Shown: positions 11,002 through 21,604 of the stretch, piece by piece
Numbering within the stretch: position 1 is the stretch's first letter
Layout: each line of letters starts with the position of its first letter
Source of the DNA: Aphrocallistes beatrix
Lineage: Eukaryota; Porifera; Hexactinellida; Sceptrulophora; Aphrocallistidae
Reading direction: 5' to 3'
Assembly: GCA_963281255.1 (NCBI GenBank)
Contig: OY725495.1
Coordinates: forward strand, 2,418,001 to 2,482,000
DNA length: 64,000 bases
The notes under the pieces: generated by a model
The model's input: the letters and a program-made list of their open reading frames with translations, nothing else
Told to the model about the DNA's origin: nothing
Databases searched by the model: none
Program-made: the position numbers and the translations under genes

Positions 11002-11070
11002 GGTTATATCTATGAAAAATTGTTTTTCAGAGGCGATTTAAGGATAATTCTAAGTGTTTTTAAAACAGGC

Positions 11071-11335
11071 ATCTCCGCTTAAGGATACCGCCATCGAAAA
11101 ACTTTGCCTGACGTAAAAAATGCCAAATTTGTTTTATCATTAACAAGCGCGCTTCGCTTGCTTACGCTGCGCCGCTGGCGGACACTTGTGTCTGCCAGAG
11201 GCGTCCATTGGGGATACCTAAGCTCACGTTGACTAATTAATTGGGAGGTAACATTTCTAAATACGTTTGTATTAACCCTGCCGTTTACTATTCTATTATT
11301 TGTGTAGTACAATTAATTTTGTAACGCTCGAATTT
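11071..11335 (-). repeat. Terminal scrap of the GGATACCGC family joined to a Helitron-like 3' tail
   Basis: TTAAGGATACCGCCATCGAAAAAC at about 11072 matches the left end of the 46819-48754 element. From about 11143 the GC-rich tail of the Helitron-like family follows in minus orientation (hairpin CAAGCGCGCTTCGCTTG, then GGCGGACAC...GTGTCTGCC), ending near 11335. Both are truncated. Confidence 0.6.
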
Positions 11336-13500
11336 TTTTATTCGTCATATAAAGATTAGATAAGAGATGGTAAAGAGTTTACTATAAACTTGGAACTTAA
11401 TCTTTATCAGATTTATATTTAGGATGAATCAAATGATTTAAAATAAACACTCAAATACAAACGCTAAAAAATTATTTTGATCATTTATCTATGGTCCAAT
11501 CACGAATGAAGAAGAATAAAAATATTTTCTGAAGTTATATGTTATTATCCATGGTTAAGAATGATTCGGATGTCATACATTCTGTAAATGAAAATAATTG
11601 AGATACTGCCATGCAAGAACCTAGAATACTGAGACTGGTGGCAGCTCCAGCTGCAGCCGGACCAATGTTTACCCCAAGTTACTTCATAGTCACACTAGTG
11701 CTTACATCGAAGCGTTGATCAAAATGGATTTTGCAGCTGAATGTGCTGGTGAGACTCAAGGACAGTCATTTTAGATTCCTGTGAAGTTCCATCCATCCAC
11801 GAGCTACGCGTTTCCTGTGCGTATGTTTGGAACCCAGAGAGAGAAAAGTTCGTTTTGAGCTGAGTGGAGTACGACTGACTTCACTACGATATCCTTGCCG
11901 ATGCTGCTGTCTGACAATTGTATGGTAGTACCAAGCGCGACCCTACATTCAGCAAAAGGTACTATATCAACTGAAAGGCTGCTACTCCTGGGTTCAACTC
12001 ACACTTGGCTACTCGGTGTCTCAAAGAAGCTATTGGACGAGGAGGGCAAAGGAGATGGAAGAGAGGGAAGAAAGTAATTATTAGTATTTTATCTCAATGC
12101 AATATAAATGACCGTATACGTATTATCGAATAGTAGCCCCCCTCGAAATATAATAAGCTAATCAGGCATCGAACTATTCGGTGCGACCCTATAATATTTG
12201 AGGCGGCGTCCCAATTTTGGCTGGTCTTCACCTTAATTACGACACCTCGGATGATACATCGCACTTGGATTTTTGTGATGAGTAAATAATCATTCGCCTG
12301 ACGGTCCCAGAAACAACAATGGCCCTGGCTACTAATCGAGTGTATTATCTTCGAAACAGTTTGACGTTTTTCGATTATAACTCTACCTATCTGCGCATAC
12401 CTATGTATGAATTGGTCTTCTTGATACCTATGTATCAAGAAGACCAATTCAGGCATCTCTATTCTTGTGTAAATAGGCACATGCGCCCAGAAGTTTTTAT
12501 AACAATCAAATAGCACTATTAAGAGATTTAACTTCTAGATTATCCGCCGATCACGCTCCCCACCCTAAATCGATATTTTAAAAATCTTACTACATACCAA
12601 TGTTATATCGAATTAAATAATATATTTACTAGAATTAAAGTTATAACACGTGATTTATATTCATTCATGGGTCCAGGCCCTATGCCTCTCTGATTCTCTC
12701 AGAAGCCTTGGATAGGTCTATTTGCGTACGGGTGCTACAAACGAAAGTATCAGTGATAACAATCTCCTCAGTCTGATACTCCTCTCATTTGATTCTGAAC
12801 GAAGAGGTAATCGTTAAAACGCCGGACTTCGGAGCACGTTAGTGGCGAGGGGAGGAATACCTTCTCTCCAAAGGACCAATCAACAGATAAGGATGAACTG
12901 GGTAGGATCACATAAGCTGAGGACTGGACGCTAGTGTTTCGCATTAAATGATTATTTCTCAGTCTTTGTTTTCTGACGAAGGACATTTTCAATTATACAA
13001 GTTGGTATGTTTGGTTTACTTATTTATTATGCCATTTATATTTGAAATGAATTTGTGAAAGTGAACAATATTTGGCTTCTGAAAGTGTTTATTTTTCCAG
13101 AGCGACTCTGAGAACACGAAGTGTTCATTAGCGCGTGTGTGCTAATTAAACATTAAAAATTAAACATCAAAGTTTGGTACTTTCATCAATGTGTAAGGTA
13201 TTGGTAATCGACTCTATAGCATAATTTACCTGTGCCCCAGCTGTGTCCTGACAAGCTTCAATCCCTAGCTATGCCACTGTCCACCCCTTATACAATACTT
13301 GTATTTGGACTCCTTAGATACTCCTCCACAGTTACTACAATTTTTTGTAGTCAAAATTTAGACACCATTTACCCGAATTGACCTATTTCATTATAATTTC
13401 TCCTGATATCATTGGAATTGAATCGTATCTTGATTGTGATAAATTTGATCCGATTAGCTCAGTTTGTTCCGATAAGCAGAGTACTTCCAAGCAATTGTAT
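11336..13500. other. Low-repeat DNA, no gene seen
   Basis: Several short open frames (11895-12077, 12094-12516, 12768-12992) show no domain or codon bias. The only clear structure is the hairpin at 12408-12451. Confidence 0.5.
12408..12451. repeat. Perfect 20-bp inverted repeat with 4-nt spacer
   Basis: Arms 12408-12427 and 12432-12451 (TGAATTGGTCTTCTTGATAC and its complement) are separated by CTAT. The RNA would form a perfect short hairpin. It is not recognised as part of any repeat family here. Confidence 0.8.
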
Positions 13501-13508
13501 CTTATATA

Positions 13509-13844
13509 CATAGGCGTCGGACCCACCCGGCTACCCGGCATGGGCCGGGCGGCCCTAAGGGGCTGCCCGGCTTTACCCTGCTCTACCCGGCATCGTCGGT
13601 TATGGGCCAGATAGGCCCAGAGGGCCTACTTGGCTGGGTACAAGCTTACCTAATACATTCCCAAAGTCATAGAACCGTTTATCGTGCAGTTTAATTACTG
13701 TATCGACTAAAACAATGGCAACTAACATCATGACAGACGACCGGAGTAAGCAGAAGGATAGTCGATTTCTATAGTTTTATTTATGTTAGTATCGATTGGG
13801 CCGGGCGGCCCGAAGGGCCAGTGGGTCTATTTCCGACGCCTATG
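13509..13844. mobile_element. hAT-type MITE, GC-rich, 8-bp duplication
   Basis: The ends CATAGGCGTCGGACCCAC and its reversed partner CATAGGCGTCGGAAATAG are flanked by the perfect 8-bp duplication cttatata (13501-13508, 13845-13852). The interior is rich in GCCGGGCGGCCC words and has no ORF of coding character. Confidence 0.85.
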
Positions 13845-14042
13845 CTTATATAGATATTTTAATTTTATCATATAGTATATACATATTAATAAAAAGGATT
13901 ATGTTTATATTTTCAAAAAACCCCCAATAATTTGATGCATTGCTTTCCGAAGTAATGTATATAATACCGATTTAATTAAAGAACAAAGGGATATATTTAT
14001 TTTTATGATGGCATGATACTACAGAAATTATATAGATGTAGA

Positions 14043-16446
14043 TTATACTTTATTCCACTCTTGCTCGCATTTCCTACAGATATAAGGGTCATCACCTATA
14101 TCCGCTAACCATACATCTTCACAGCCAGTGTGATACCAACTTTCACAGAAATCAAATCCCATCCAGTCATCATTCTTCTGGTCTCTCAGAACTGGACAAT
14201 CATGCATTCCGCATTTCTCGCAGATTTCATTACATCCTTGTTAACGACAAGGATGTGAGGAGTGACTTCTTTACGGCCAGAAGGGGATAACTCACTACCA
14301 AAGCATCCAGATTTATACGTAGTCGCGTCTTTTTCGCGTTTACGTCTTGAAGTTTCGGCAATCAGGGATTGACTCTTCAGAAGACGCCTGCGTCTTTTCT
14401 GAGTATCCTTCACAGCCTTTCTCTTGCATCTATTCCGTTCCTTATCCATCGTTACTAGGTGAGCTAGAGTCACATTAGTACATTGCACTCCCATATCCGC
14501 TAAGACTGATGCGAGTATCAATGAGCCTTCAATGAAAGTTGACACAGCTATTGACACAGAAGCTTGGAGAGAGTATTGTCCTACCTGTTTTCCTTAAGGA
14601 GCATTGTGCCAGAGAACTGAATGTAGGGATTCATCGGCATTTTGTGTTAAACCAAGCGTCAAGGCGGAACACATATCTAGGCTTGCAAACTTCAAAAAAA
14701 CAGCTTGCAGTCGTGATAACTCGTCTCCATTCAGATAGGGTAGTCGCAGTTTGGGAGGTGTAATAGAGCTATCTTCGACTGAAAGTGCAAGAGTCTTTTG
14801 ATAGTAGCACCAAGAGCTCTTTGAAAACGGACAACTTTCATGCTTCTCAACCAAATGATCGAGTAGTGTATAGAGAGCCTTTTGAATGTCTATCGCTGTT
14901 TTCCTTCTGTTCTGAACGATAACAAGTGAATAAAGATGGCCAATCCTCTGAACCTTTGAAGCGGGTATTGGTTTGGATGTTAAAGTTTTCGTGGTTTTCT
15001 TCCTCATTGCCTTTTTTAATCTCCCTTGCGCATGCCCGCTGCACTCCTCCTTTCGTGGATTTTCCAAACCTTTGTACGGATCGCTTTCTCGTAACCACTT
15101 GAAAGAGCTTGAGTCTCCATCGCCTACATATGTAGTATAAGCAAGATAATGTTTGGTGACAGATCTAGCCCAAATTTCAAGTGCAGCTGAAGATTCCATT
15201 CCTTGACTAGTCCCGAAATAATTTTCCGGACACTCGCCGGAATGTTTCTTCCAGTATTCGCCATACTCATCTGGATTGTCTTTCTTCATCTCTTCAGTCC
15301 ATTTGAGACATTTGCTGCACACGCGTTCATAGAGGACGTAGTCTAATACCTTACCGCTATATCCCTCAATTGCAGCCGCGAATCCTTGATTCGAATAATG
15401 GCCTCTTTGATACCATGAACCGTCGTAACTTACAGTACAATTCTTACAGTCTGGGATATTTGACGTGTCAGGTGTGTCGCGTCCAAGTTTAGCTGACATA
15501 GACATGGATTGCTGACAGATTGTATTTGCTGATTCGACCAATTTCAAGAGGGAAACTTTGTTCATTCGCTTCCAGGTATTCTGTATCCCAAGGAGATTGC
15601 ACGAGAGTAAGTAATCATTCCAACTGAGAGAGGTGCAGTGCACTGCTAATAAAGCCCTCACGTTCACTTCCGACTTTTTCCGGGATAGCATTTGGGAGTC
15701 ATTCACTGCTTCCGTGGGTTGCATGCCAATAGGCAGGGAAGTTGGGAATTCGGCTATAACAAGATGGCAATAGCTACACTTTAATAATAAATATGACTGT
15801 AAGCCATCTCGAAAGACGTATTGATATATATTAAGTGGTCCTGTACATTTTGGTTCAGTGCATCTTAATAGAGAGAATACCGTGCTAAGTAAGTCCATGT
15901 CGATAATTTGAGATCCATGGGGAATTAATAGATCACGAAATGAGTGAGTTTCGTCTTTATGCAATTTGATGCTTATGAATTTAGTTGGATGAGGGAACTT
16001 TACTTGTTTGAATAGTTCGGATTTCGGCTTTGATGGTAGTCTCTTTGCAGGTAATGGTGTGAAAGATGATTTTCTTTTCAGTCCTTCCCCTTTACGAAAC
16101 TTCCCAACGCGTTGACTTTATTTACTCTTCTTTTGCCTCTGAGAGAAAAAGAAGGAACTTTCGTGGAATTATCCGAATCTTCGGAAGTCTGTGAAGACAA
16201 GGCAAATTGCGAGAAAGTAGATCTGAGCTCAGTAGGAGAGGTTGAAAAAGGGATTACATCAGTTGGAGTATTTGGAACTTTGAATACGCAATCATCTTTA
16301 GTGACTGCTTGAGGCAAGCCAGAGTCACTCGATTCCATACTAGAAGCAAAAGGAGATGGAATTCTAACCAGAGGGAGGTCAGCACTTCTAAATATTGGAA
16401 CAGTTTCTTGTTCCGAAGAAGACATATCTTGTTGTGAAGAAGACAT
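14043..16446 (-). pseudogene. Mutator-like transposase with C-terminal PHD finger, copy 1 (three lesions)
   Basis: The gene reads from a Ser-rich N-terminus (16446) to the stop at 14043. The transposase core shows DGSWYQRGHYS (15420 region), a second acidic box GDGDSSSFKWL, the segment CPFSKSSWCYYQK, and NADESLHSVLWH. These fit the D-D-E pattern of the animal Mutator-like family, with the GDGDS and NE.LH..LW boxes. After the core comes a Lys/Arg-rich stretch, then a PHD-type cluster (CEKCGMHDC...WYHTGCED...YICRKCEQEW) at 14048-14235. Three lesions are needed to read it: a frameshift near 16090, an in-frame TAA at 14594-14596, and a frameshift near 14235. The frames between lesions are fully open, so it died recently. 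It is homologous in order to 49811-52418. No terminal repeats were identified. Confidence 0.8.
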
Positions 16447-16843
16447 TGTATTTTCTGTTTTGTATATATTTATCTATAAATTTTATCATTTTATTTCCCT
16501 AACAGTTAGAAAATTTTAACCTTGTGGGAGTATAAACAAGTTGAAAGATTAAAAAGTGAGTAATTAGAATTTGAAGTTAAATTAAGCGTATCTCTGACCA
16601 ATTAAATACCTTGACTCGCTAAATAAATCAGTATTATAACTATTTGTATGGGGAATTATGGGGTGTACGAATACTTTTCTTCAGGCAGTGTACAATGTTT
16701 TGTTATTTTATTGTCAGGAAATGCTTCTCGTTTTCTGACGTGTAATAATGATTTCCTATTGTTAAAGGTCCGTAATTCCGGTTAAAAATATTGTTTCGTT
16801 CTAAAACAATTGACCGGAATTCGGAATTAGAGGGATGGCCGTT

Positions 16844-16878
<35 letters not shown>

Positions 16879-16879
16879 A
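16447..16879. repeat. AT-rich spacer with a MITE end and a (GA)n tract
   Basis: 16610-16693 resembles the right terminus of the 20414-20890 MITE (GGGGTGTACGAATACTTTT ... CAGTGTA). A GA dinucleotide tract of about 14 units lies at 16847-16874. There is no gene. Confidence 0.6.
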
Positions 16880-16950
16880 TTGAAGAAACTGCCAGGCACA
16901 GAGAGCAGATTTTTGACATTCAAAGAATTAATTATCATTATTTGTTTTGG

Positions 16951-17091
16951 GTATAAAGTCATATTTCCCGAGTTTGAAGATGCACCATTTAATTATAAGC
17001 ACTCATCCCGTGGAAACCTGACAGAATGCAAAATCTGTAAGAGGAATCTAAAGTGTCATGGAGGATCAAAGTTTGCATGTCAACCTTAAAC
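16951..17091 (+). pseudogene. BED-type zinc finger scrap
   Basis: The frame 16880-17089 ends with CKICKRNLKCHGG. In the next frame SLHVNLK follows directly, so together they form the C-x2-C ... S-L-H-x-N/H-L pattern of BED fingers, which sit at the N-terminus of many hAT transposases. One frameshift lies near 17065, and nothing else of a transposase is visible downstream. The identification rests on about 25 residues. Confidence 0.4.
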
Positions 17092-17099
17092 CCCCTAAT

Positions 17100-18675
17100 A
17101 TTTAATTTCTAAAACTTCATATTTTAGAAAGTGATGTTAATAAAACAAAAAACCCAATTCTAATTGGGAAAGAAAAGAAATTGAAATTATGTTTGGGTGA
17201 TGAGAGCCATCTCCGTTGAGCATATTATTAACATTGCGAGAGTATTGAACTACAAAATGTAGCTATTGAAGGTTGCTGACATCATAAATGACTACCACAG
17301 AATAATTTAAGTCCTTTTCCTTTCAAAGGAATTATATTTGATCTCTCATTTCAGGGTTGGCAGAAGCTAACTAAGAGTGGTTTAGCAAAAGTCATATTTG
17401 AAAAAGTGCTAAATGCCGCATCCGCTCCCGCTTGCTCAGGCTTGCACTTAGTTTTACCATGATTGTACTAACCAAAATATTAGAAACAGATTTTTAGATT
17501 TATTGACCGTTAGAATATAATATGACAGATTTGTATTGTTTATCATACTGATTATAGTAATTAAAGGTGCAAGTATATATATGTATAATTATTGACGGGG
17601 GTAGCACAACAGGACCAACATTTGAACACTCCATAAGTTGGGATGTATGCTAGCCCCTCCGTTGGAGAGCGCTAGCTCCCCATCGGGGAAAATTTAATAA
17701 TCTGTCGGGGAAAGAATTTGAGGAAATTTTGAAAAGACACTCTAATTTATCCCCCTGTCGAAGAATTCCAGGCGCGCCACCCCTGATTGTTGGCTAAGTC
17801 TTATTGCAAGATAACATTGATATATAATTCGGAGCGCCTGCATTTGTCCGGATTTTAGTTGTTGGCATTTGTCCGACAGCTTTTCATATATTTACCATAT
17901 TTCGGATGATTTCAAGTCATAACGACTAAAAACCAAGCAACTACAGACAGTACTAGCTAGTACATATGCTACGGTTGGTGTGCAAATCCCATGATTACAT
18001 TGTTATGGGCCTAAAATCCCATGATATCACGTGAGTAGTTAAATTCTCCACCTCAACTGCCCCCTTTTACACCTGGTTTCGAGCTCCATTCCTCCTTTAT
18101 AATTCGGCCTTTGGCCTCCTCATCCTATTTCCACACCAAAAGCACCCACTTCCTCAAAAATTCCGGATACGAAATTCCTCGGGACGAAATTTCCTGGTCT
18201 TTCCAGTTTTCCAGGGACGAAACTTCGGTTTACCAGAAGAAAAGTTCGAACCGACGTATGGACGGACGTCGCACGCCGATCTGACGCAAGGCCCTCCTAT
18301 TCTAGGAGCTGCACACAAAAATGCGCACTTGAATGGGAAAGGCGCGTTTTGGGTAGCTCTTCCGCTATTTTATCTCAGTCTACAATCTAAATGTAATCGA
18401 TTATGTTAATTTATCTAGAAATTTTGAAAATAACTTTTTAACAACTGCTGGTTTTTACAATGCAGTAGACTCCGTTGAATTGGGATACGTTTGTTTCAAA
18501 CGCTTTGTCTCAAGCGAGTGTCCCGATTAAGCTACATCTACAGTAATTTTTCTTTGAATTGTTTTAACAAATGCAACCTATATTTTTCAAATTGATTCTA
18601 GGTATTAATTCATGCATAGTTCATGCATTTAATTCCGAGTTATAAATGAGTTTTTAAATTAATTAATTAATTTAG
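17100..18675. other. No gene seen
   Basis: AT-rich sequence with a moderately GC-rich stretch at 18040-18350. Near 18466 and 18520 there are words like CAGTAGACTCCG and CCGATTAAGC, similar to the Tigger-type ends at 61667 and 62600, so a decayed MITE is possible. Confidence 0.45.
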
Positions 18676-20312
18676 CGTGTACAGAGGAAGAATGGTGATG
18701 AAGAATACAGGTATTGTCTAGCTAGAGATGAATTACCTGATATTCTTCAACTATATCATGATATTGATGATCATTCAGGGATTAACACAACAATCTCGAC
18801 CATACAGAAAAAATACTTCTGGATTGGTTTAAACAAAGACGTCACAGACTATGTGAATATACTGGCACTGATAGATAATTATTCCTTATTTTAATAAGGA
18901 GTAATCAATAATTTGTATTTTTCAGGTACTGAGTTGTAACACTTGCCAAATGACCGCAGCACTGCCACCTCAACCACAGCGATTACTTCAGCCAATTCCA
19001 CCTCCTGATGAGCCTTGGTCTCACATAGGCATCGATCTTATTTGTGATATGCCTAAAATTCACTTGGTTTTAGAAATATTCTAGTGGTTGTATGCTACTT
19101 GACTAAATTTATCGTGACTCGTCCACTCAAGACCAAAACAACGAAGGAAGTTTTGTCCCAGCTTCAAGACATTTACCTCACTTTTGGTGTTCCTCGAGTA
19201 ATACAACACGACCAGGGTAGAGAATTTACAAAACAGGCATGTTTGCGCATATTTTTATGACATGATTGATGTCCTTGTTATTTTACACAAGTAATTCATA
19301 CCTCATACAATGATTACCCAATTGTTACCTCGGATGTTGCGTCAAAAAGCAAATTATTTTTGCAACTTTCGTGATTACTTGTGATTCTCATCACTTTTTT
19401 GAGATATCTGCTGTCATTAATGTTTACAAGTACAGTTTCAGGCTTACTAGTCACAACTATTTCGTCATTTTACAAAGATCAAAAGATTCTTCTTTCACAC
19501 AATTCGCTACTTGCAGAATCTTGCCTAAAATAATATGTTGTGTTAATTGCAAACCATTTGTAGAGAACATTTCGCTATTTCCAAATTCAAGAACTGTGCT
19601 CCGAAAGTTTTGGCGAAGTGTGATTGTTGTGTGACTGTAACCTACCAAATTTTCAAACCCCTGAGCTCGCTTAATTTACATAACATAATTATGAGATTTA
19701 GTATGTTTTGTATCTCTTGATTATTTGAATATTCTTTAGCTCAGCTAGATTCGTTCCAATTTTCAAACGTAGTTGAATTAAGACGGAGTAGCAATCCCAG
19801 AAAAAAGTATTTGATTCAAAAGTGAAGCGTAACAAGTCAGTATATTATTTGTTCCAATCTACTTGTATATGACATGTTCTGTCATTAAATTCCTACTTCT
19901 ACTTCATTTAGAAATATAATTTGGTTTGCGTCGACCTATCACCTTGCAATAGTGGTCAACTGTGTGTAAATTCAGAATAGAAATTTTAAACGAATTAAAT
20001 TATTTAATAAAAAATAGTTTAATTCATCAAAAATAAAATAAAGATATATATAATTCTTTCACTTGTGGTTCCTCGGTAGATGTTCAGGTTAAAATTGATT
20101 AGAAATATTCTGATACACTTCAATATTTTAAACTCTCTTACCTTTGATCTATTTAGATCTGATATAAAAGATGGAGATTTATTTCTCGTGCAAAACGTCA
20201 AAAAATCGAAGCGAATACCGGGGACAAAGACACAAAGCAAATTCATCGGTCCATTCATTGCTCAAAATATTACTGTTAGTCAGCTATCACTATCACATAT
20301 CACTCGAAGAAG
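18676..20312 (+). pseudogene. Transposon integrase, locus A: H2C2 zinc domain, partial catalytic core, C-terminal SH3-like piece
   Basis: Three exon-like blocks are visible. 18676-18852 starts after a TTTAG acceptor and encodes the His half of an integrase H2C2 finger (YHDIDDHSGI...YFWIGLNKDVTDY). A 73-bp intron (18853-18925, GT..TTTTTCAG) follows. Block two (18926-19240) opens in the same phase with the Cys half (CNTCQM) and then the core with GIDLI and HDQGREFTKQ, giving two catalytic Asp boxes. A frameshift lies near 19065, and the Glu box is not found. Block three (20157-20312, TTTAG acceptor, AAG|GTATTC donor) reads DGDLFLVQ...KFIGPFIAQN, the small SH3/chromo-like module that follows integrases of the Ginger/gypsy type. 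Together with 21605-22971 it mirrors the domain order of 37997-40838. Confidence 0.65.
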
Positions 20313-20389
20313 GTATTCTACCCTCATTTCTATTTATGTATGTAAAATAATGAAAAGTTGGATAAACTTCTAAATATTTTGTTTATCCT

Positions 20390-21405
20390 TACTATTAAAA
20401 CTCGATTAATGTACACTGCCCTACCAAAAGTATTCGTACACCTCAATATTCCCCATTAATATAGTACTAAAATGACTATAGTATTAAAGAATGATCTTGC
20501 AGTTAAAATATGAGATATAATATATTTGATTTCAGATTCGTATTCTACGCATTTGAATTACCTATTTTCGAAGTTTCAAATCAATTGCTAATTGCCAAGG
20601 TTAAAATTGCCGACCTGTGCCACCATGTACCACTTTTCTAGAGTCTCAACCACTGTAGCAGATGGTGATAGGTGACACAGGGTAGCACAGGATGATAAAT
20701 TTCGGCATAGTTAAAACTTAATTGATTTGAAAACTCTAAAATAGGTAATTCAAATGCGTAGAATACGAATCTGAAATCAAATATACTGTATCTCGTCCAG
20801 TTTAACTGCATGACAGTTCAGTAATAGACGCATTTAGTACTATTTTAATGGGAAATATTGAGGTGTAAGAGTACTTTTGGTAGGGTAGTGTATATAGTAT
20901 ATATATCTGTAACGAATTGATTGAAGAAACTGCCGGGCTCAGAAAGCTGATTTTTGGTATGTGGGAGTCTTTTGACTATGGCTCCACTAAGTTCTGAGCT
21001 CAGAGCAAAATATCGACGCATCATGGAATTATGACGTCATTGTCACATTTTTTAAAGTTAAGCAATACAGTTATTCGAGGATAACTCAGCCATTATAAGA
21101 GATAGAAGGCTGAAATTTTAATAGAATCTGTGTACTAACATACCTCACATATGATGCAACTATCATCAAAAAATGATGACTCATCACTTTGTTATGACGT
21201 CATCATTACTCATCAAAAATTTTAAAATTGACAAATTTGGTGATTTTTCGAGTGATATCGATTTTCACACTAAGACAAATATATTTAGAAATGTTATCTC
21301 CCTTATAATTAACCAATGTGACCCCAGGCGACCGAAGGGAGCCTCCGGCGAACACAAAGTATCCGCCAGCCGCGCAGCGCAAGCAAACGAAGCGCGCTTG
21401 TTTTA
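20390..21405 (+). mobile_element. Helitron-like repeat with intact TC-type 5' end, split by a Tc1-type MITE
   Basis: It starts TCCTTACTATTAAAACTCGA (20390), a TC..-type end as in Helitrons. It continues through GTAACGAATTGATTGAAGAAACTGCC (20909) and the TGACGTCAT body to the GC-rich tail with GGCGAACACAAAGTATCCGCC and a CAAGC..GCGCTTG hairpin (21378-21401). It has no protein coding capacity. It separates the integrase blocks from the USP-like region of locus A. Confidence 0.5.
20414..20890. mobile_element. Tc1/mariner-type MITE, TA duplication
   Basis: Long inverted ends CACTGCCCTACCAAAAGTAT and (reversed) CACTACCCTACCAAAAGTAC are flanked by TA at 20412-20413 and 20891-20892. The sequence outside is continuous Helitron-like repeat. 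Confidence 0.8.
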
Positions 21406-21604
21406 TAGAATACGACAGGAACATCAATTCGAATATCAAAACTGCCATTGACCACCATGAAATTAATCTAACAGGTAATCAATACTATAGGCATGTTTCG
21501 TTCCCTTGTGCTGTGCGGCTGCGGACTCAAAGTGTCCGCAGGAGTCACCGTTTAAACGCCTCATTTCTCACCAGCTAACAATGACTTCAAACTGATTTGT
21601 TTGG

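Larger units (their letters stand above)
7470..11070. mobile_element. Old palindromic Mutator-type MITE arm that hosts three later insertions
   Basis: Pieces at about 7470-7525, 8633-8710, 8869-8938 and 11002-11060 are collinear with the arm of 3150-4217 (GGGATGCGGTAG, AATAGAGCTT, AATATGGTGTC, ATTGCG..AGGTTATAT, TTTTCAGAGGC). They are separated exactly by the three elements listed below, each with its own target duplication. The host copy itself is decayed and its ends are approximate. Confidence 0.65.

Noticed and set aside
21173-21578. Overlapping frames on both strands around the Helitron-like tail
   Set aside because: They cross the repeat boundary and the GC-rich hairpins, and the same DNA occurs in non-coding copies elsewhere.
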